Source of the DNA: Leptolyngbyaceae cyanobacterium CSU_1_3
GTDB lineage: Bacteria > Cyanobacteriota > Cyanobacteriia > Leptolyngbyales > Leptolyngbyaceae
DNA: 51,293 nt
Direction of reading: 5' to 3'
Assembly (NCBI GenBank): GCA_012034655.1
Contig: JAAUOZ010000011.1
Span: forward strand, 1-51,293
In this document: positions 27,681 through 38,613 of the stretch, piece after piece
Position numbering within the stretch: position 1 is the stretch's first letter
Layout of the letters: the number at the start of each line of letters is the position of its first letter
Program-made: the position numbers and the translations under genes
Notes under the pieces: generated by a model
The model's input: the letters and a program-made list of their open reading frames with translations, nothing else
What the model was told of the DNA's origin: nothing
The model's database searches: none

Positions 27681-29566
27681 ATGAAAGCTTCCTGGAGAAC
27701 CATCCTGCTGTGGGCATTGCCTGCCCTGGTAATTGGATTTTTCCTATGGCAAGGGTCGTTTGCCCCCAATCCCGCGACGATGGGCAAAAACACCGCCAGT
27801 ACCCGCATGACCTACGGACGATTTTTGGAATATTTGGATGCCAATCGGGTCAAGAGCGTTGACTTGTACGATGGTGGACGCACTGCCATTGTGGAAGCGG
27901 TCGATCCTGAACTGGACAATCGGCTCCAGCGGCTCCGCGTTGACCTGCCCAGCAGCGCCCCCGAACTCATCACTCGCATGAGAGACGATGGCATCAATCT
28001 CGACTCTCACCCCACTCGCAACGATGGCGCAGTCTGGGGTTTGCTGGGTAACTTAGTGTTTCCAGTGCTTTTGCTGGGGGGTCTGTTCTTTCTGTTTCGT
28101 CGCTCTGGAAACGTCCCCGGCGGGCCTGGGCAAGCGATGAGCTTTGGCAAATCTCGCGCTCGGTTTCAGATGGAAGCCAAGACAGGCGTGATGTTTGACG
28201 ATGTAGCAGGCATCGAAGAAGCCAAAGAAGAACTGCAAGAAGTAGTCACCTTTTTGAAGAAGCCGGAGCGCTTTACCGCAGTCGGAGCGCGGATTCCTAA
28301 GGGTGTTTTGCTGGTGGGCCCACCCGGCACAGGTAAGACCTTGTTGGCGAAAGCGATCGCAGGCGAAGCGGGTGTTCCTTTCTTCTCGATCTCTGGATCT
28401 GAGTTTGTCGAAATGTTTGTCGGGGTGGGTGCTTCCCGCGTTCGCGACTTGTTCAAAAAAGCCAAAGAAAACGCACCTTGCATCATCTTTATTGATGAAA
28501 TTGACGCGGTGGGTCGTCAACGGGGTGCAGGCATCGGCGGCGGCAATGACGAGCGCGAGCAAACCCTGAACCAGTTGCTCACGGAGATGGACGGCTTTGA
28601 GGGTAACACTGGGATCATTATTATTGCTGCAACTAACCGCGCTGACGTGTTAGATTCGGCTCTTTTGCGTCCGGGTCGGTTCGATCGCCAAGTCACCGTC
28701 GATGTCCCTGATATCAAAGGTCGCCTGGAGATTCTCAACGTCCACGCCCGCAACAAGAAGATTGCACCCGAAGTTTCATTAGATGCGATCGCCCGTCGCA
28801 CGCCCGGTTTCTCTGGGGCTGACCTGGCCAACCTGCTCAACGAAGCAGCAATTCTCACGGCTCGGCGGCGCAAAGAAGCCATCACCATTCTAGAAATTGA
28901 CGATGCCGTCGATCGGGTCGTCGCTGGCATGGAAGGTACTCCCCTAGTAGACAGCAAGAACAAGCGACTGATTGCCTACCACGAGATTGGCCACGCCATC
29001 ATTGGCACGTTGGTCAAGGCTCACGACCCAGTGCAGAAGGTGACATTGGTTCCCCGTGGGCAAGCACAAGGTCTGACTTGGTTTACGCCTTCTGAAGATC
29101 AAGGTTTGATTTCGAGGGCGCAAATTCTAGCCAGAATTACAGCGCTTTGGGCGGTCGAGCCGCCGAAGAAGTGATTTTTGGAGATGCAGAAATCACAACT
29201 GGCGCATCGAACGATCTGATGCAACTGACGGGAATGGCTCGGCAGATGGTGACTCGGTTTGGGATGTCTGATTTGGGGCCGTTGTCGCTCGAAAGCCAGC
29301 AGGGCGAGGTGTTTTTGGGTCGTGATTGGACGACGCGATCGGAATATTCTGAAGACATCGCCGTTCGCATTGATGCTCAAGTTCGTTCGATCGTCCAGCA
29401 CTGCTACGACGATGCTTGCCGAATCATGAGAGAAAACCGCGAAGTCATCGATCGCTTAGTCGATTTGCTGATTGAAAAAGAAACGATCGACGGTGATGAG
29501 TTCCGTCAGATTGTTTCTGAGTATGCCAACGTCCCTGAGAAAGAGCGTTACGTGCCTCAACTGTAG
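27681..29566 (+). CDS. ftsH: ATP-dependent zinc metalloprotease FtsH, thylakoid FtsH2 type (one frameshift)
   Basis: Membrane AAA+ protease, about 628 aa when joined. Two N-terminal transmembrane segments (residues about 5-24 and 112-136) flank a lumenal domain. The AAA module has Walker A GPPGTGKT near 208, Walker [10 protein letters not shown] near 268, and SRH residues through RPGRFDRQV near 330. The zinc site is HEIGH near 430 (usual HEVGH). The MKxSWRT start and lumenal domain closely resemble Synechocystis FtsH2 (Slr0228), a subunit of the complex that degrades photodamaged D1. One G is missing near 29142: restoring it joins [14 protein letters not shown] terminator follows at 29592. 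The subfamily assignment is from memory. Confidence 0.93.
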
Positions 29567-29591
29567 ATCTGACTGCAAGCTTAATTGGTTC

Positions 29592-29623
29592 AAAAGGGAT
29601 GGCAAAAGCTCATCCCTTTTTTT
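29592..29623 (+). terminator. Rho-independent terminator of ftsH
   Basis: AAAAGGGATG stem pairs with CATCCCTTTT across a 9-nt loop and runs into TTTTTTT, 26 bp after the ftsH stop. The symmetric A/T flanks mean it could also stop the convergent metalloprotease gene. Confidence 0.85.
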
Positions 29624-29659
29624 GTGCTTTTGGTGCACCCAGATGGAGCCACAACTCCC

Positions 29660-32441
29660 CTATTGCGATCGCAATTGTGCATCTAATGTTTGACCGATGC
29701 GATCGCGAGACTCCTCCAAATGGGCCTTCGTGTAAATGTCCTTGTCGTCTACTTTTCGCAGGGCAGCCCCAATCTCTTTCTGAAGTTGTTTCAGTTTATA
29801 GCGGGCCACTGTGCGGGCATCTTCAGGGGCAGCAGAATTTCGCAACACCAGAGCAATCAGCGTGTTCATGTATTCTCGCTGGAGGGCACGCCGCACCCCC
29901 GAAAGTTTCACCGTCCCTTCTGGCTTAACAACCTCACCCCAAATACTGGTTTGCAAAAAGTCAAACAGTTCGGGAATGGTCAACGCCTGACCGGGAGCAG
30001 TCTTCAGTTCGGCATCCCGCAGACGAGCGAGACGCTGGTATCCTAGCAGGTCATGCAGAACGATCGTCTGCAAAACAGAATATTGTCGTGAATCGGGTAA
30101 TCCAGATTGGCAGACGGTTCGGTTCCCCAGTGACTCCAGCGAGAAGGAGCCAACTTATTCAGAAATTCGGGCGAGAATCGAAAATTCTCTTCAACTAAAC
30201 GTTTCTGCAAGCTGGCTAAGGCCTGCCGCTGCTGCTCGATCGACACAGGTTCAAGGGGCAGTCTGCCCTTCGCATCGCCTGCCCGATAGCGGTTAAAGAA
30301 CTGACCCCCCACATAGTCGGTGAGAAACTGCGCGTACTGGAAGTAGTAGTCATAAACAGCATTGAAGGCAACCCGCACCTCGTTGAAGCTCTCGCCTGCG
30401 CCAGGGTAGCGACGATCGACCTTTTTCCACATCTCGCGGGCGTTGTCGAGTTGCCACTGCCCGTAGGTGAGCAGATCGCCACTCATATCAAACAGGTTGA
30501 CCTTGGGATCAAGGAACGTATAGGCATCCTCATCGGTGGCATAGGATAGGTCGGGTTCTGGAGCACGTTGAGCAATTTTTTGCAGACTGCGCGTTTCTGC
30601 TTGAGGAATTTTGGCATCCAGCTCGCTGTAGCCGTAGGCGATCGCCCATTCGTCGTAGGGGCCAATCACAGCCGTGAAATAGTCGCCCTGTTTTGTGCCC
30701 TGGGGAGCAAGGTTGACGGCGTTGTAGTCCATCACCGAAGCGACGAGTCCTTTTTCTTGGGTGATGGCGGTGTTGTTCAATTCTTCTGGCTTGAGCATAG
30801 CGCTGCCCTGGAAGTTGTGCCGCAGTCCCAGGGTGTGGCCGACTTCATGGGCAATGAGTTCTCGGACAAACTGCCGCACATAGTCCTTCATTTCAGGGCT
30901 GCTAGGCAGAACGTTTTGAAACATTGACAGCGCCATATTCCCGACTGCAAACTGCTTGGCGGTGTCTGCGCCGTAGCAAAGATCCTGGTAGTTGGACAGG
31001 TGAGCGCCAAAGCGGAGTTTAGGCGCAGCTTTGGCAGAGGGCTGGCTGCGAGAATGGCGTTGCAGCGATCGTGCGGCCATGCCAAAGTTGCAGAGATTTG
31101 GGTTCCCGGTGAGTTGGGCGGCAAAGGAAGCCGACTTCATCTGATTTTGCTCGACGATCGAGCGGTAGTCTTGTTTGAGCGATCGTACAAAATCGGCGGA
31201 GACGATGATGTCTGCGTCGAGAATTTCGCCCGTCAACGGATTCACCCGTGACGGCCCCATCGCAAAGATCGCATCCGCCGCACTGAACCAGCGAATCGTG
31301 TTGTAGCGGACATCTGCTGGGTCCCAGTCGGCTTTGTCGGGCATTTGCTTGACGACGATCGCGTCTTTGAAGCCAATTTTCTCGAAGGCCCGGTTCCACA
31401 TCAAAGCGCCCTCTCGCACTGCATCGCGGTGCTCAACGGGGACGGTGTTTTCGATCCAAAAGACGATCGGTTTTTGGGCAGCGATCGGCTGGCCCTGGGA
31501 TCTTTCTTCTCTAGCTGCCAACGGTTGATGTAGCGCACAAAAGACTGGCGCGGTGTGTCATCGGTCAGATCTTTGAAGGCAGTGATAAAGTAACCCACGC
31601 GATCGTCGGCCAGCCGGGGTCGGTAGTCATCTTTATCGGGCAGGCTTGAGAGGCTGTAGCGCACTCTTAGACTAAATTCTTGACTGTCTGGCAAAGACTG
31701 AATGTAGGTCGGCAACTGTGCCCCATCTCCGCTGCCCGAAAAGCCGTAAAACGACTCAATTTCAACATTCTGCGGAAAGCCTTTGACCTGGCCAAAATAA
31801 GACTTAGTGGCATCGATCGTGTAAGTACCTCCCAGAGAGTAAGACAAGACGGGCATCAAGCCGGGTAGGTCGCCTAGAAGAATAGAATTGAGTTCGACGA
31901 GCAGCGTTTTGCGCTGGGGGTGAATGCTGCGAATAGGCAATGCTTCGAGAATAGAATCGCTAAAGGAGCGATCGACCACTCGCCGAATTGGGCTGCCTGC
32001 CTGGGCGCGAAAATAAATATTGGGAACGACAAACTGCACCGAGTTGTTGACCCGTCGCAGGGTAAACAAAAAGTCACCCAGAGGCAAGCCGCTATAGAGT
32101 CCGCGTTCGCCAATGCCCGACTCTAGGGTCATGGCGGTTAGGTAGTTGCGGTTTAGCTGATTGGGCGCAATTTCAGCGAAGAGCTTTCCGGTTTTTTTGT
32201 TGTGATAGAGGGGAAAAAGCCCCGGAATCGAGGTGGCATCTTGCACGACCTCACTGAAGGGCTTAAAGGGGGCTTTGCTCGATTCATTTTCGTCGGGAGT
32301 GGGGGCTTTGGGGGGAGACTCAGCCGCGACCAGGGGCGACTGAGCCGTGGCGATCGACAGCAAAGAGCGATCGCCCTGCACGGGCAACATTACCAAACAC
32401 AGCCCAAGCAAAAAAGCCAGAAAAATAGATGGTCGTTTCAT
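29660..32441 (-). CDS. Secreted zinc-dependent metalloprotease, DUF5117/DUF5118 type (two frameshifts)
   Basis: About 927 aa when three frames are joined. A signal peptide (IFLAFLLGLCLVMLPVQG) is followed by a DUF5118/DUF5117-like N-terminal half (NYLTAMTLESGIGERGLYSG, RPRLADDRVGYF, PIVFWIENTVPVEHR). A metzincin-like zinc motif HEVGHTLGLRHNF follows near residue 530 and a C-terminal helical domain (SGVRRALQREYMNTLIALV) closes the protein. Frames break at about 31490-31502 (a base missing) and at 30072-30075 (T4 where T5 is needed in the coding strand to give NILFLQTIVLHDLLGYQR). Length after repair fits the family. It is likely exported to periplasm or outside; substrate unknown. The GH116 gene is 96 bp upstream in the same direction, so the two may be cotranscribed. 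Confidence 0.85.
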
Positions 32442-32537
32442 TCTCGTCGCGTTGCACCAGATCAGGAATTGGCTTGCACCTCGTCTACCCTAGGCTACTC
32501 AACGCAAGGAGCAATCTACAGAAGTTTGGGTGGGAAT

Positions 32538-34984
32538 TTAATGATTTTCAAGAATCTGATGCAAAATTGCCCAAATTGCCATCGCTCGCAGGTAGTGGCT
32601 AGCGCGAAACGTACCATTAGCGGTGATCGCTTCGGGAGTGCGAAACTGTAGCCCGTTGTCGTAGATTTGGCGCACCACCGATTCTGCTAGGGTCATCGCC
32701 TGGGGTTGCATCTCCATTTGCACCAAGAAGGCAGCGATGCCAAAGTTAATCCCTGTCCAGACTTCGAGGGGATGGGTCGCGTTGGGGTTTTCGGGGGAGC
32801 CGTCGGGGCGGACTCCATTTGCTGCGCCGATCGCCCAAGCATGAGAAGCAACAGAGCGCGACTGAACCCACTGATTAAATTTGAGAAAGCAGGCATCATA
32901 AACCGTTTGCAGAGCCGACGCTGCACAGATTTGAGGGACGACATCCGGCAAGCCCAGCAGCCGAGCATAAAACTGCCCACAAAGCTGATCGGCCATCACA
33001 ATGTCGGAGCCGCTGTCGCTGTCGAGCCGATAAGATTGACCATTCCACAGTTTTTCCTGGTAGAGGGGACGCGATCGTCGCAGCCACTCCCTAAATGTTT
33101 CTACTGATTCAGCCGTTTCTCTGGTGGTTTGAAGGATAGTACCGATCGCGACGGCCGCTTCCAGTGCGGCAATCCATAACCCCCCACAGTAGGCGCTGAT
33201 TCCCTGCAATCGCCAATCATCAAAGGTTTGGTCGGGCGCACCAGAGTTTTCGGGAATGCCGTCTCCATCTAAATCGAAGGCTTTGAGGTAATGGAGGGTT
33301 TGTACGATCGCGTCCCAACAGTCAGTGAGAAATTCAATATCCGTCTCGCCAGTGAGCCGATAATCTCGATAGACTTGCAAGACAAAATCAGCGCCCAGGT
33401 CTTTCCACAGGTTGCAGTCTTGATAGCTGGTGTAGTTGGTTTTTTCCCAGACGTGCTCGTTGGGTGCGCCCAGATCGTGGGGCGTGGCTCCGGCGGCTTT
33501 GCGAATGGCGATCGGGCTTTCTGCCTTGAGGGTGTAGTAGTAGCCAATCACGCGAGTTTTTTCATCCCTCGCGGGAATTGCCCTCGCAAAGGCCCGCATG
33601 ACGGATTTCTCCAATTCTGGCCAGAGCATCAACAGCCCAAAAGAACCGTATAATCTGACATCCAGGCTTTCATACCAGCGATAGTCAACACACTCCAGCA
33701 CCGCAAACTGACCGATCGGATCACGTTCGTCGGCTGCACTCCACAGCGTGCCGCCGTCTGTCAGATCATAAAGCTCATTAAACAGCGCCATTTTGAACCA
33801 GTCGGGCAGATCTGCGCGATCGAGAATCGGCTGCTGCCATGCTTGAATTTTCTCTCGCCAGGCAGCATGGTGTTTGAGTCCGGTGCGGGCGATCGTCCAG
33901 GCGTTGTGTCCGGTGCGTCCAAAAAAATCGGTGTAGCGGCGAAAATAATTTACCCCCTGGGCAAACTCCGTCACCGGAAAATCCCAACTCAGCACAAAAG
34001 GGATCTGGCGAGTTTGTCCGGGTTTGAGGGTAAACCGAACGGCGATCGCGGCTCCAATTCGCTCTCCTGCTTGGGCGGGGGTTTCGTCATCTCGATCACG
34101 CAACGACCCATCCCTTGAGAAACTGTCCCACAGGTCAGACCCATCGCCCACTGGGTTCCAGCGCGTGTCGTAGAAGACCTCTGAGAGATAGGGATTGAGG
34201 AGCGTCGCGATCGACCATTGCCCATCACCTTCAAGGGGCTGGGGGCAGTTTTCTCCGGCGTGGGTCATCACAATGCCGAGGCGCTGTTCGTCTCCCGTCA
34301 GGCGATTGAAGTTTCCGGCACTTTCACCAATGCGGGGCTGATATTCATACACAGGGCTGCCATCATCTCGCACCCTCACATGCGGCGATTTGAGTGTGTT
34401 AGTAAACCAGCCGACCATATTTTCCCACGTTAGTAGGATGCTCAGCGTGATCGGGCGATCGGTTGGGTTGTGTGCCGTCCATTCAAAATAGCGATCGGAT
34501 AGCTCGTCTCTTGGTAGTTATCGGCGACGATCGGCGAAAACTGTTCACAGGTCAGTTGTGCCTGAAACAGGTTCTCATAAACAAACCAGCTACGCGGATA
34601 GAGGGCATGATAGCGTCCATGCCCCTCACTGGGATATGGCTGCCAGCGTTCTAGCACGCCACTTTCATCCGGCGAATCAGAACTCGACGCGAACACAGAC
34701 GTACTTAACCCATAGGACTGGGACTGTTCGCCCGCCTGCTCAAACACGCTAAACTGACAGGCTGGCATCGTTTGAAACACATGCTCGCCACCATCAATGT
34801 GCCAGAGATTAAAGTCGCCCCGGTGCGATCGCCCAATACACCCCGCCCCAAAACCGCCCAGGGGCATCCCATGCCAGGGGCCATCATCTAAATTGCTGGC
34901 ATAACGGACGGTGTAAGGTTGCTTCCAGCCCTGCCCGATCGGACGGCTCCAGGCGCAGGCAGGAATCACAGGCATATGAGTCAT
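32538..34984 (-). CDS. GH116 (GBA2-like) beta-glucosidase/glucosylceramidase (one frameshift)
   Basis: About 815 aa when joined. The N-terminal beta-domain begins with GMPLGGFGAGCIGRSHRGDF, the usual GBA2 opening with its substrate-side loop. The (alpha/alpha)6 catalytic domain includes ECVDYRWYESLDVRLYGSFG, whose Glu is the likely nucleophile position, and GAPDQTFDDW, whose Asp is the likely acid/base. It also carries LWKDLGADFVLQVYRDY. There is no signal peptide, so it is cytoplasmic or membrane-associated. The break is an A4 run at 34485-34488 on the plus strand: five would give YPIAIFEWTAHNPTDRP. Probable activity is hydrolysis of beta-glucosides such as glucosyl lipids. Catalytic-residue assignment is from family memory. 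Confidence 0.88.
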
Positions 34985-35086
34985 GACAATTCAGCAGCGA
35001 TCGGCAATAGGACACTATACCGCCTATTGGTTGAGGCGCAAAACGGGATACGATCGAAACCCACCCCTTACGACTCAAATTTCCCA

Positions 35087-35413
35087 ATGGGACTCAAAAT
35101 TATCGAGAGTTTTGACAGCAGCTTTTCCCTCGATCCAGACATCAAGGCAAGCTTGTTTGAACTGTTAACTAGCCAAGCATTCATAGAGCAAATTGCACGA
35201 GAATTAGTCTGTCCCCAGGTTGAATTTACAGAGCTACTTTTTCAACCGATTCCCTACAGCACAACCACTCCTAAAGGAATGCCCGCCGAGTTTGAGCAAT
35301 TCCACAATTCACCCGATTACGCAATCATCAACGTCCCACCAAATTTCATGTTCAAGGCCAAGGTTTTCAAGCCGAGTCGCCTTTGTGCAATTTATAGAAA
35401 GATCAGCCATTAA
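35087..35413 (+). CDS. Uncharacterised 108-aa protein
   Basis: An ORF starting with ATG at 35087 (MGLKIIESFDSSFSLD) and ending AIYRKISH. It is soluble, with a likely alpha-helical start and a Phe/Pro-rich middle (LLFQPIPYSTTTPKGMPAEF). The frame is open back to 34919, but that part overlaps the start of the divergent GH116 gene. A gene of this size is plausible from its amino-acid composition. I do not recognise it, and a frame change near the end cannot be excluded because another frame stays open to 35444. Confidence 0.45.
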   Translation: MGLKIIESFDSSFSLDPDIKASLFELLTSQAFIEQIARELVCPQVEFTELLFQPIPYSTTTPKGMPAEFEQFHNSPDYAIINVPPNFMFKAKVFKPSRLCAIYRKISH

Positions 35414-35449
35414 TTCACTTTTTCTAATATTTTCTAGTAATTGATTCTC

Positions 35450-35986
35450 ATGTCCGACCATCCTTCTCTCGCCAGTTTAGAGTTTATTTCTTACATCAAT
35501 GATGCTGGGCAACTGCCCGAAGAATTGCAGGGGAAAGTAGGCGTATACGCCATTTTTGATGATCAGAAAATTCTGCACTTCATTGGCTTTTCTCGTGACG
35601 TTTTTTTGAGCTTGAGGCAGCATTTAGTCAGACAGCCCGATCGCTGCTATTGGCTCAAAGTGAGAACGGTCGATCGTCCCAGTCGCACGATTCTCCAAGA
35701 AACTCGTGATGCCTGGATCGCTGAAAATGGCTCGACCCCGACAGGCAACAGCACCGACGAAGCCAAGTGGAACCAGGCGATCAATGTTAAGGAATTGATG
35801 ACCCCTGAAGAGCAGGCAAACTATGCCGATCCCTATCACGATGAAGTCGCTCAAACGAAGATTCTAAAAAACGTAGCGCGACGCATTGAGGCAGGCATTT
35901 TGGAGGGGTTACGATCGCGCGGTATAAAAGCCGATTTGCGCTTCAATCCCAAACTCAAAGAAGAAGGTTTATTAGATTTGAAATAA
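35450..35986 (+). CDS. GIY-YIG-domain protein
   Basis: A 178-aa protein whose residues about 28-90 match a divergent GIY-YIG fold: GVYAIFDDQKILHFIGFSRDV gives the first strand pair with the conserved glycine, and RCYWLKVRTVD the next. A C-terminal extension (TPEEQANYADPYHDEVAQTKILKNVARRIEAG, in parts) follows. The exact GIY...YIG tyrosines are replaced by VYA/FIG, so nuclease activity is uncertain. It starts at ATG 35450 (MSDHPSLASLEF); an upstream TTG is possible. It is convergent with the ribosomal block, and a hairpin lies between them. Confidence 0.75.
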   Translation: MSDHPSLASLEFISYINDAGQLPEELQGKVGVYAIFDDQKILHFIGFSRDVFLSLRQHLVRQPDRCYWLKVRTVDRPSRTILQETRDAWIAENGSTPTGNSTDEAKWNQAINVKELMTPEEQANYADPYHDEVAQTKILKNVARRIEAGILEGLRSRGIKADLRFNPKLKEEGLLDLK

Positions 35987-36003
35987 TCGCAACAAACGAT
36001 CGC

Positions 36004-36034
36004 AAAAAAAGGGAGCCTTTCACAAGACTCCCCC
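36004..36034 (-). terminator. Terminator of the rplJ-rplL operon
   Basis: On the minus strand GGGAGTCTTGTGAAAGGCTCCC is followed by seven T (36004-36010), 66 bp after the rplL stop. Three ATCAGAAAA repeats follow at 36040-36083, of no obvious role. Confidence 0.85.
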
Positions 36035-36099
36035 CTATCATCAGAAAAACTCTGGCATCAGAAAACATTCTGCTATCAGAAAAATTGATCAGACAGCAA

Positions 36100-36492
36100 T
36101 TACTTGATCGAAACCTTGCCGCCCGCGTCTTCGAGTTGCTTCTTGATGTCTTCAGCATCTGCTTTCGCAGCAGCTTCTTTAACAGCTTTAGGAGCAGCTT
36201 CCACCAAGTCTTTTGCTTCCTTCAGACCCAGACCCGTGATTGTACGGACGACCTTCAAAATCGCGATCTTCTTATCTGCCGGAACTTCTTCCAACACCAC
36301 ATCAAACTCGGTCTTTTCTTCGACTTCTTCAGCCGGAGCCGCCGCCGCACCCGCAGCCATCATCATCATGCCGCCAGCCGGAGCCGCAGCACTCACACCA
36401 AACGCTTCCTCAATTTGCTTGACCAGTTCAGAGGCTTCGAGCAGGGTCAAACCCTTCAACTTTTCAACAATTTCGTCGGTAACAGCAGACAT
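36100..36492 (-). CDS. rplL: 50S ribosomal protein L7/L12
   Basis: Stalk protein that recruits translational GTPases, 130 aa. The N-terminal dimerisation helix region ([21 protein letters not shown]) is followed by an Ala/Gly/Met-rich hinge ([21 protein letters not shown]) and the C-terminal domain ([36 protein letters not shown]). I set the start at 36492 (MSAVTDE), preceded by AGGAGA; the frame is open further upstream without a ribosome-binding site. It is 97 bp downstream of rplJ in the same operon. Confidence 0.97.
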   Translation of the reverse strand: MSAVTDEIVEKLKGLTLLEASELVKQIEEAFGVSAAAPAGGMMMMAAGAAAAPAEEVEEKTEFDVVLEEVPADKKIAILKVVRTITGLGLKEAKDLVEAAPKAVKEAAAKADAEDIKKQLEDAGGKVSIK

Positions 36493-36588
36493 GGTTGATC
36501 TCCTAAATGAAAAAAGTTTTGAGTGTTGAGCTTTGAGGTGCGAGTTCAAAGTCGATCGAATCAACTTCTCCCTCATTCCTCAGCCTTT

Positions 36589-37137
36589 CTAAGCAGCTAC
36601 GTCTTCTTTCGCTGCATCGTCTTTGTCTGCAATTTGTTGAATCGCACGAGCCAAACCAGAAGGCACTTCGTTGATGGCCACAGCCAACTGAGTCGCCACA
36701 CCGTTGATTGCGCCTGCGATCTGGGCAATGAGCTGCTCCTTAGAGGGGAGGTCAGCGATCGCCTTCAGATCCGCTTCGCTCAACACGCGACCGTCCATCA
36801 CGCCGCCGCGCATTTCGGTCTTCTTGCTGGCCTTTTGGAATTCCTGGTACGCCTTGATTGCGCCACCGAGATCATCCTTAACCATCACAAACGCAGAGTC
36901 GCCCTTGAGAATTTCGCTCACAGATGCCCAGCGTTGGTCATCCTGGGTGGCAATGCCCATAAAGGTGTTTTTCGTCACCCTACAGACCGCCCCTTTGGGA
37001 CGCAGACGGCTCCGCAAATCGCCAATTTCAGCAACAGACAAACCACTGTAGTTGACGATAAACATCAACTGAGAGTCGTTCAGTGTTTCCTTGAGTTCGG
37101 CAACGATTTGCCGTTTACTTGCTGGCGTTCTACCCAT
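36589..37137 (-). CDS. rplJ: 50S ribosomal protein L10
   Basis: Stalk base protein that binds 23S rRNA and carries L7/L12 dimers; 182 aa. It begins MGRTPASKRQIVAELKETL and contains the usual NYSGLSVAEIGDLRSRLRP and GDSAFVMV segments; the C-terminal helix IQQIADKDDAAKEDVAA binds L7/L12. A very strong ribosome-binding site, AAGGAGGTGATTA, precedes the ATG. The 246-bp leader separating it from rplA contains an attenuator-like hairpin. Confidence 0.97.
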   Translation of the reverse strand: MGRTPASKRQIVAELKETLNDSQLMFIVNYSGLSVAEIGDLRSRLRPKGAVCRVTKNTFMGIATQDDQRWASVSEILKGDSAFVMVKDDLGGAIKAYQEFQKASKKTEMRGGVMDGRVLSEADLKAIADLPSKEQLIAQIAGAINGVATQLAVAINEVPSGLARAIQQIADKDDAAKEDVAA

Positions 37138-37197
37138 TCGTAATCACCTCCTTAAACTGGGATTCCTATCGATCGTTGCTTCCCAAATACCAAGCCA

Positions 37198-37225
37198 AAA
37201 AGAAACCCCAGCGATGAAACCGGGG
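37198..37225 (-). promoter_or_regulatory. Attenuator/terminator hairpin in the rplJ (L10) leader
   Basis: On the minus strand CCCCGG (37225-37220) pairs with CTGGGG (37211-37206) across an ATCG-containing loop, followed by TTTCTTTTT (37205-37197). This intrinsic-terminator-like structure sits in the long leader between rplA and rplJ, where L10-leader autoregulation is known in many bacteria. The regulatory role is inferred. Confidence 0.65.
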
Positions 37226-37383
37226 CGACATGAATTCCGATCGAGATGTCACAATCAACATCTTGATAATCAGAAATCAAACCTAGGCAGGACATTAAGC
37301 ATTGCGCCCCTGCTGTCTCCGGCTTGGCTATTTAGTTCGAGCAAAGTTTTTCGATTCGCTTCTCCGAGGGGGAAAAAGGAAAA

Positions 37384-38100
37384 TTATGCAACGTCTACCA
37401 TCTTAAGATCACGCAGTGCGTTAATGTCAACCTCAATGGACGGCCCCATCGTGGAGGAAATATAAATACTGCGCCAGTAACGACCCTTCGCACCAGAGGG
37501 GCGGTTACGATCAATCGTTTCCTGAAGAGCTTTCAAATTTGCCAGCAGATCTTCGGTAGAGAAAGCAGCTTTACCAAACAAAACATGAACAATTCCTGTT
37601 TTGTCTGCCCGAAATTCTAACTTACCAGCCTTGAACTCGGCGATCGCCGATCCTAGGTCAAACGTCACCGTACCACCCTTGGGAGACGGCATTAAACCGC
37701 GCGGCCCCAGCAACCGCCCCAATTTGGCCACCTGCGGCATCATATCCGGCGTAGCAATCAGCAGGTCAAAATCGAGCATTCCCTTCTGAATATCTTCGAT
37801 CAGTTCTTCCGAACCTGCCAAATCTGCGCCCGCAACGGTCGCCTCGTTCACTTTCTCGCCTCGTGCAATGACCGCCACCCGCACCGTCTGGCCTGTGCCC
37901 TTGGGCAGTGAAACGGTGGTTCTTAACTGCTGGTCGGTATATTTGGGGTCGATACCCAAGCGCATGTGGGCTTCCGCAGATTCAGGAAACTTAGCCGTAG
38001 CAGTTTCCTTGAGCAGGTTCAATGCTTCCATCGGCTCATAGGGCCGCTCTTCAACCTTCTTCTGCAATTCTGCAAGTCGTCGAGATACTTTTCTAGTCAT
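37384..38100 (-). CDS. rplA: 50S ribosomal protein L1
   Basis: 23S rRNA-binding protein of the L1 stalk, often also a translational repressor of its own operon; 238 aa. Signature segments: [56 protein letters not shown] near 130, and the end [20 protein letters not shown]. It is 59 bp downstream of rplK. Intact. Confidence 0.97.
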   Translation of the reverse strand: MTRKVSRRLAELQKKVEERPYEPMEALNLLKETATAKFPESAEAHMRLGIDPKYTDQQLRTTVSLPKGTGQTVRVAVIARGEKVNEATVAGADLAGSEELIEDIQKGMLDFDLLIATPDMMPQVAKLGRLLGPRGLMPSPKGGTVTFDLGSAIAEFKAGKLEFRADKTGIVHVLFGKAAFSTEDLLANLKALQETIDRNRPSGAKGRYWRSIYISSTMGPSIEVDINALRDLKMVDVA

Positions 38101-38159
38101 GTCACTCTCCTGGGGTACTGGCGAGAAAATTCTCTTCCCCGTAATGTTTTCGGTTTACC

Positions 38160-38584
38160 TTATTCTTTGATTGTGATGCCCATATTCTTGGCTGTGCCTT
38201 CGATAATCTTCATCGCGGCTTCGATATCGTTGGCGTTGAGATCGGGCATTTTGGTTTTGGCGATGTCTTCTAGCTGGGCGCGAGAAATCGAGCCGACTTT
38301 CTTACGATTGGGCTCACCCGAACCTGTCTCAACTCCGGCAGCTTTAGCAATCAGCTTAGACGCGGGCGGCGTTTTGAGAATAAAGGTGAAACTACGATCT
38401 TCGTAAACTGAGATTTCTACCGGAACCACCATCCCTGCTTGGTCAGCAGTTCTGGCGTTATACTCCTTGCAGAACATCATGATATTGACCCCATGCTGAC
38501 CTAATGCAGGCCGATCGGGGGGGCTGGGTTTGCTTTACCAGCGTTGATGGCCAATTTAATGACCGCCGTTATTTTTTTTGCCAT
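38160..38584 (-). CDS. rplK: 50S ribosomal protein L11 (one frameshift)
   Basis: GTPase-centre rRNA-binding protein, exactly 141 aa once repaired. The N-terminal part ([20 protein letters not shown] then APPIG) is in one frame from 38584. The rest ([20 protein letters not shown], then the L11 C-terminal domain with [18 protein letters not shown]) is in another. One C is missing at 38509-38513: GGCCCTGCA instead of GGCCTGCA would read PPIGPALGQHG. As L11 is universally conserved here, an assembly indel is more likely than a pseudogene. It lies 29 bp after nusG in the usual secE-nusG-rplK-rplA order. Confidence 0.93.
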
Positions 38585-38613
38585 CGATCGTTAGGTCTCT
38601 TCGTGACTCTGAA

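Noticed and set aside
29147-29566. Separate small FtsH-like gene
   Set aside because: It is the C-terminal part of the upstream ftsH; adding one G near 29142 restores a full-length protein.
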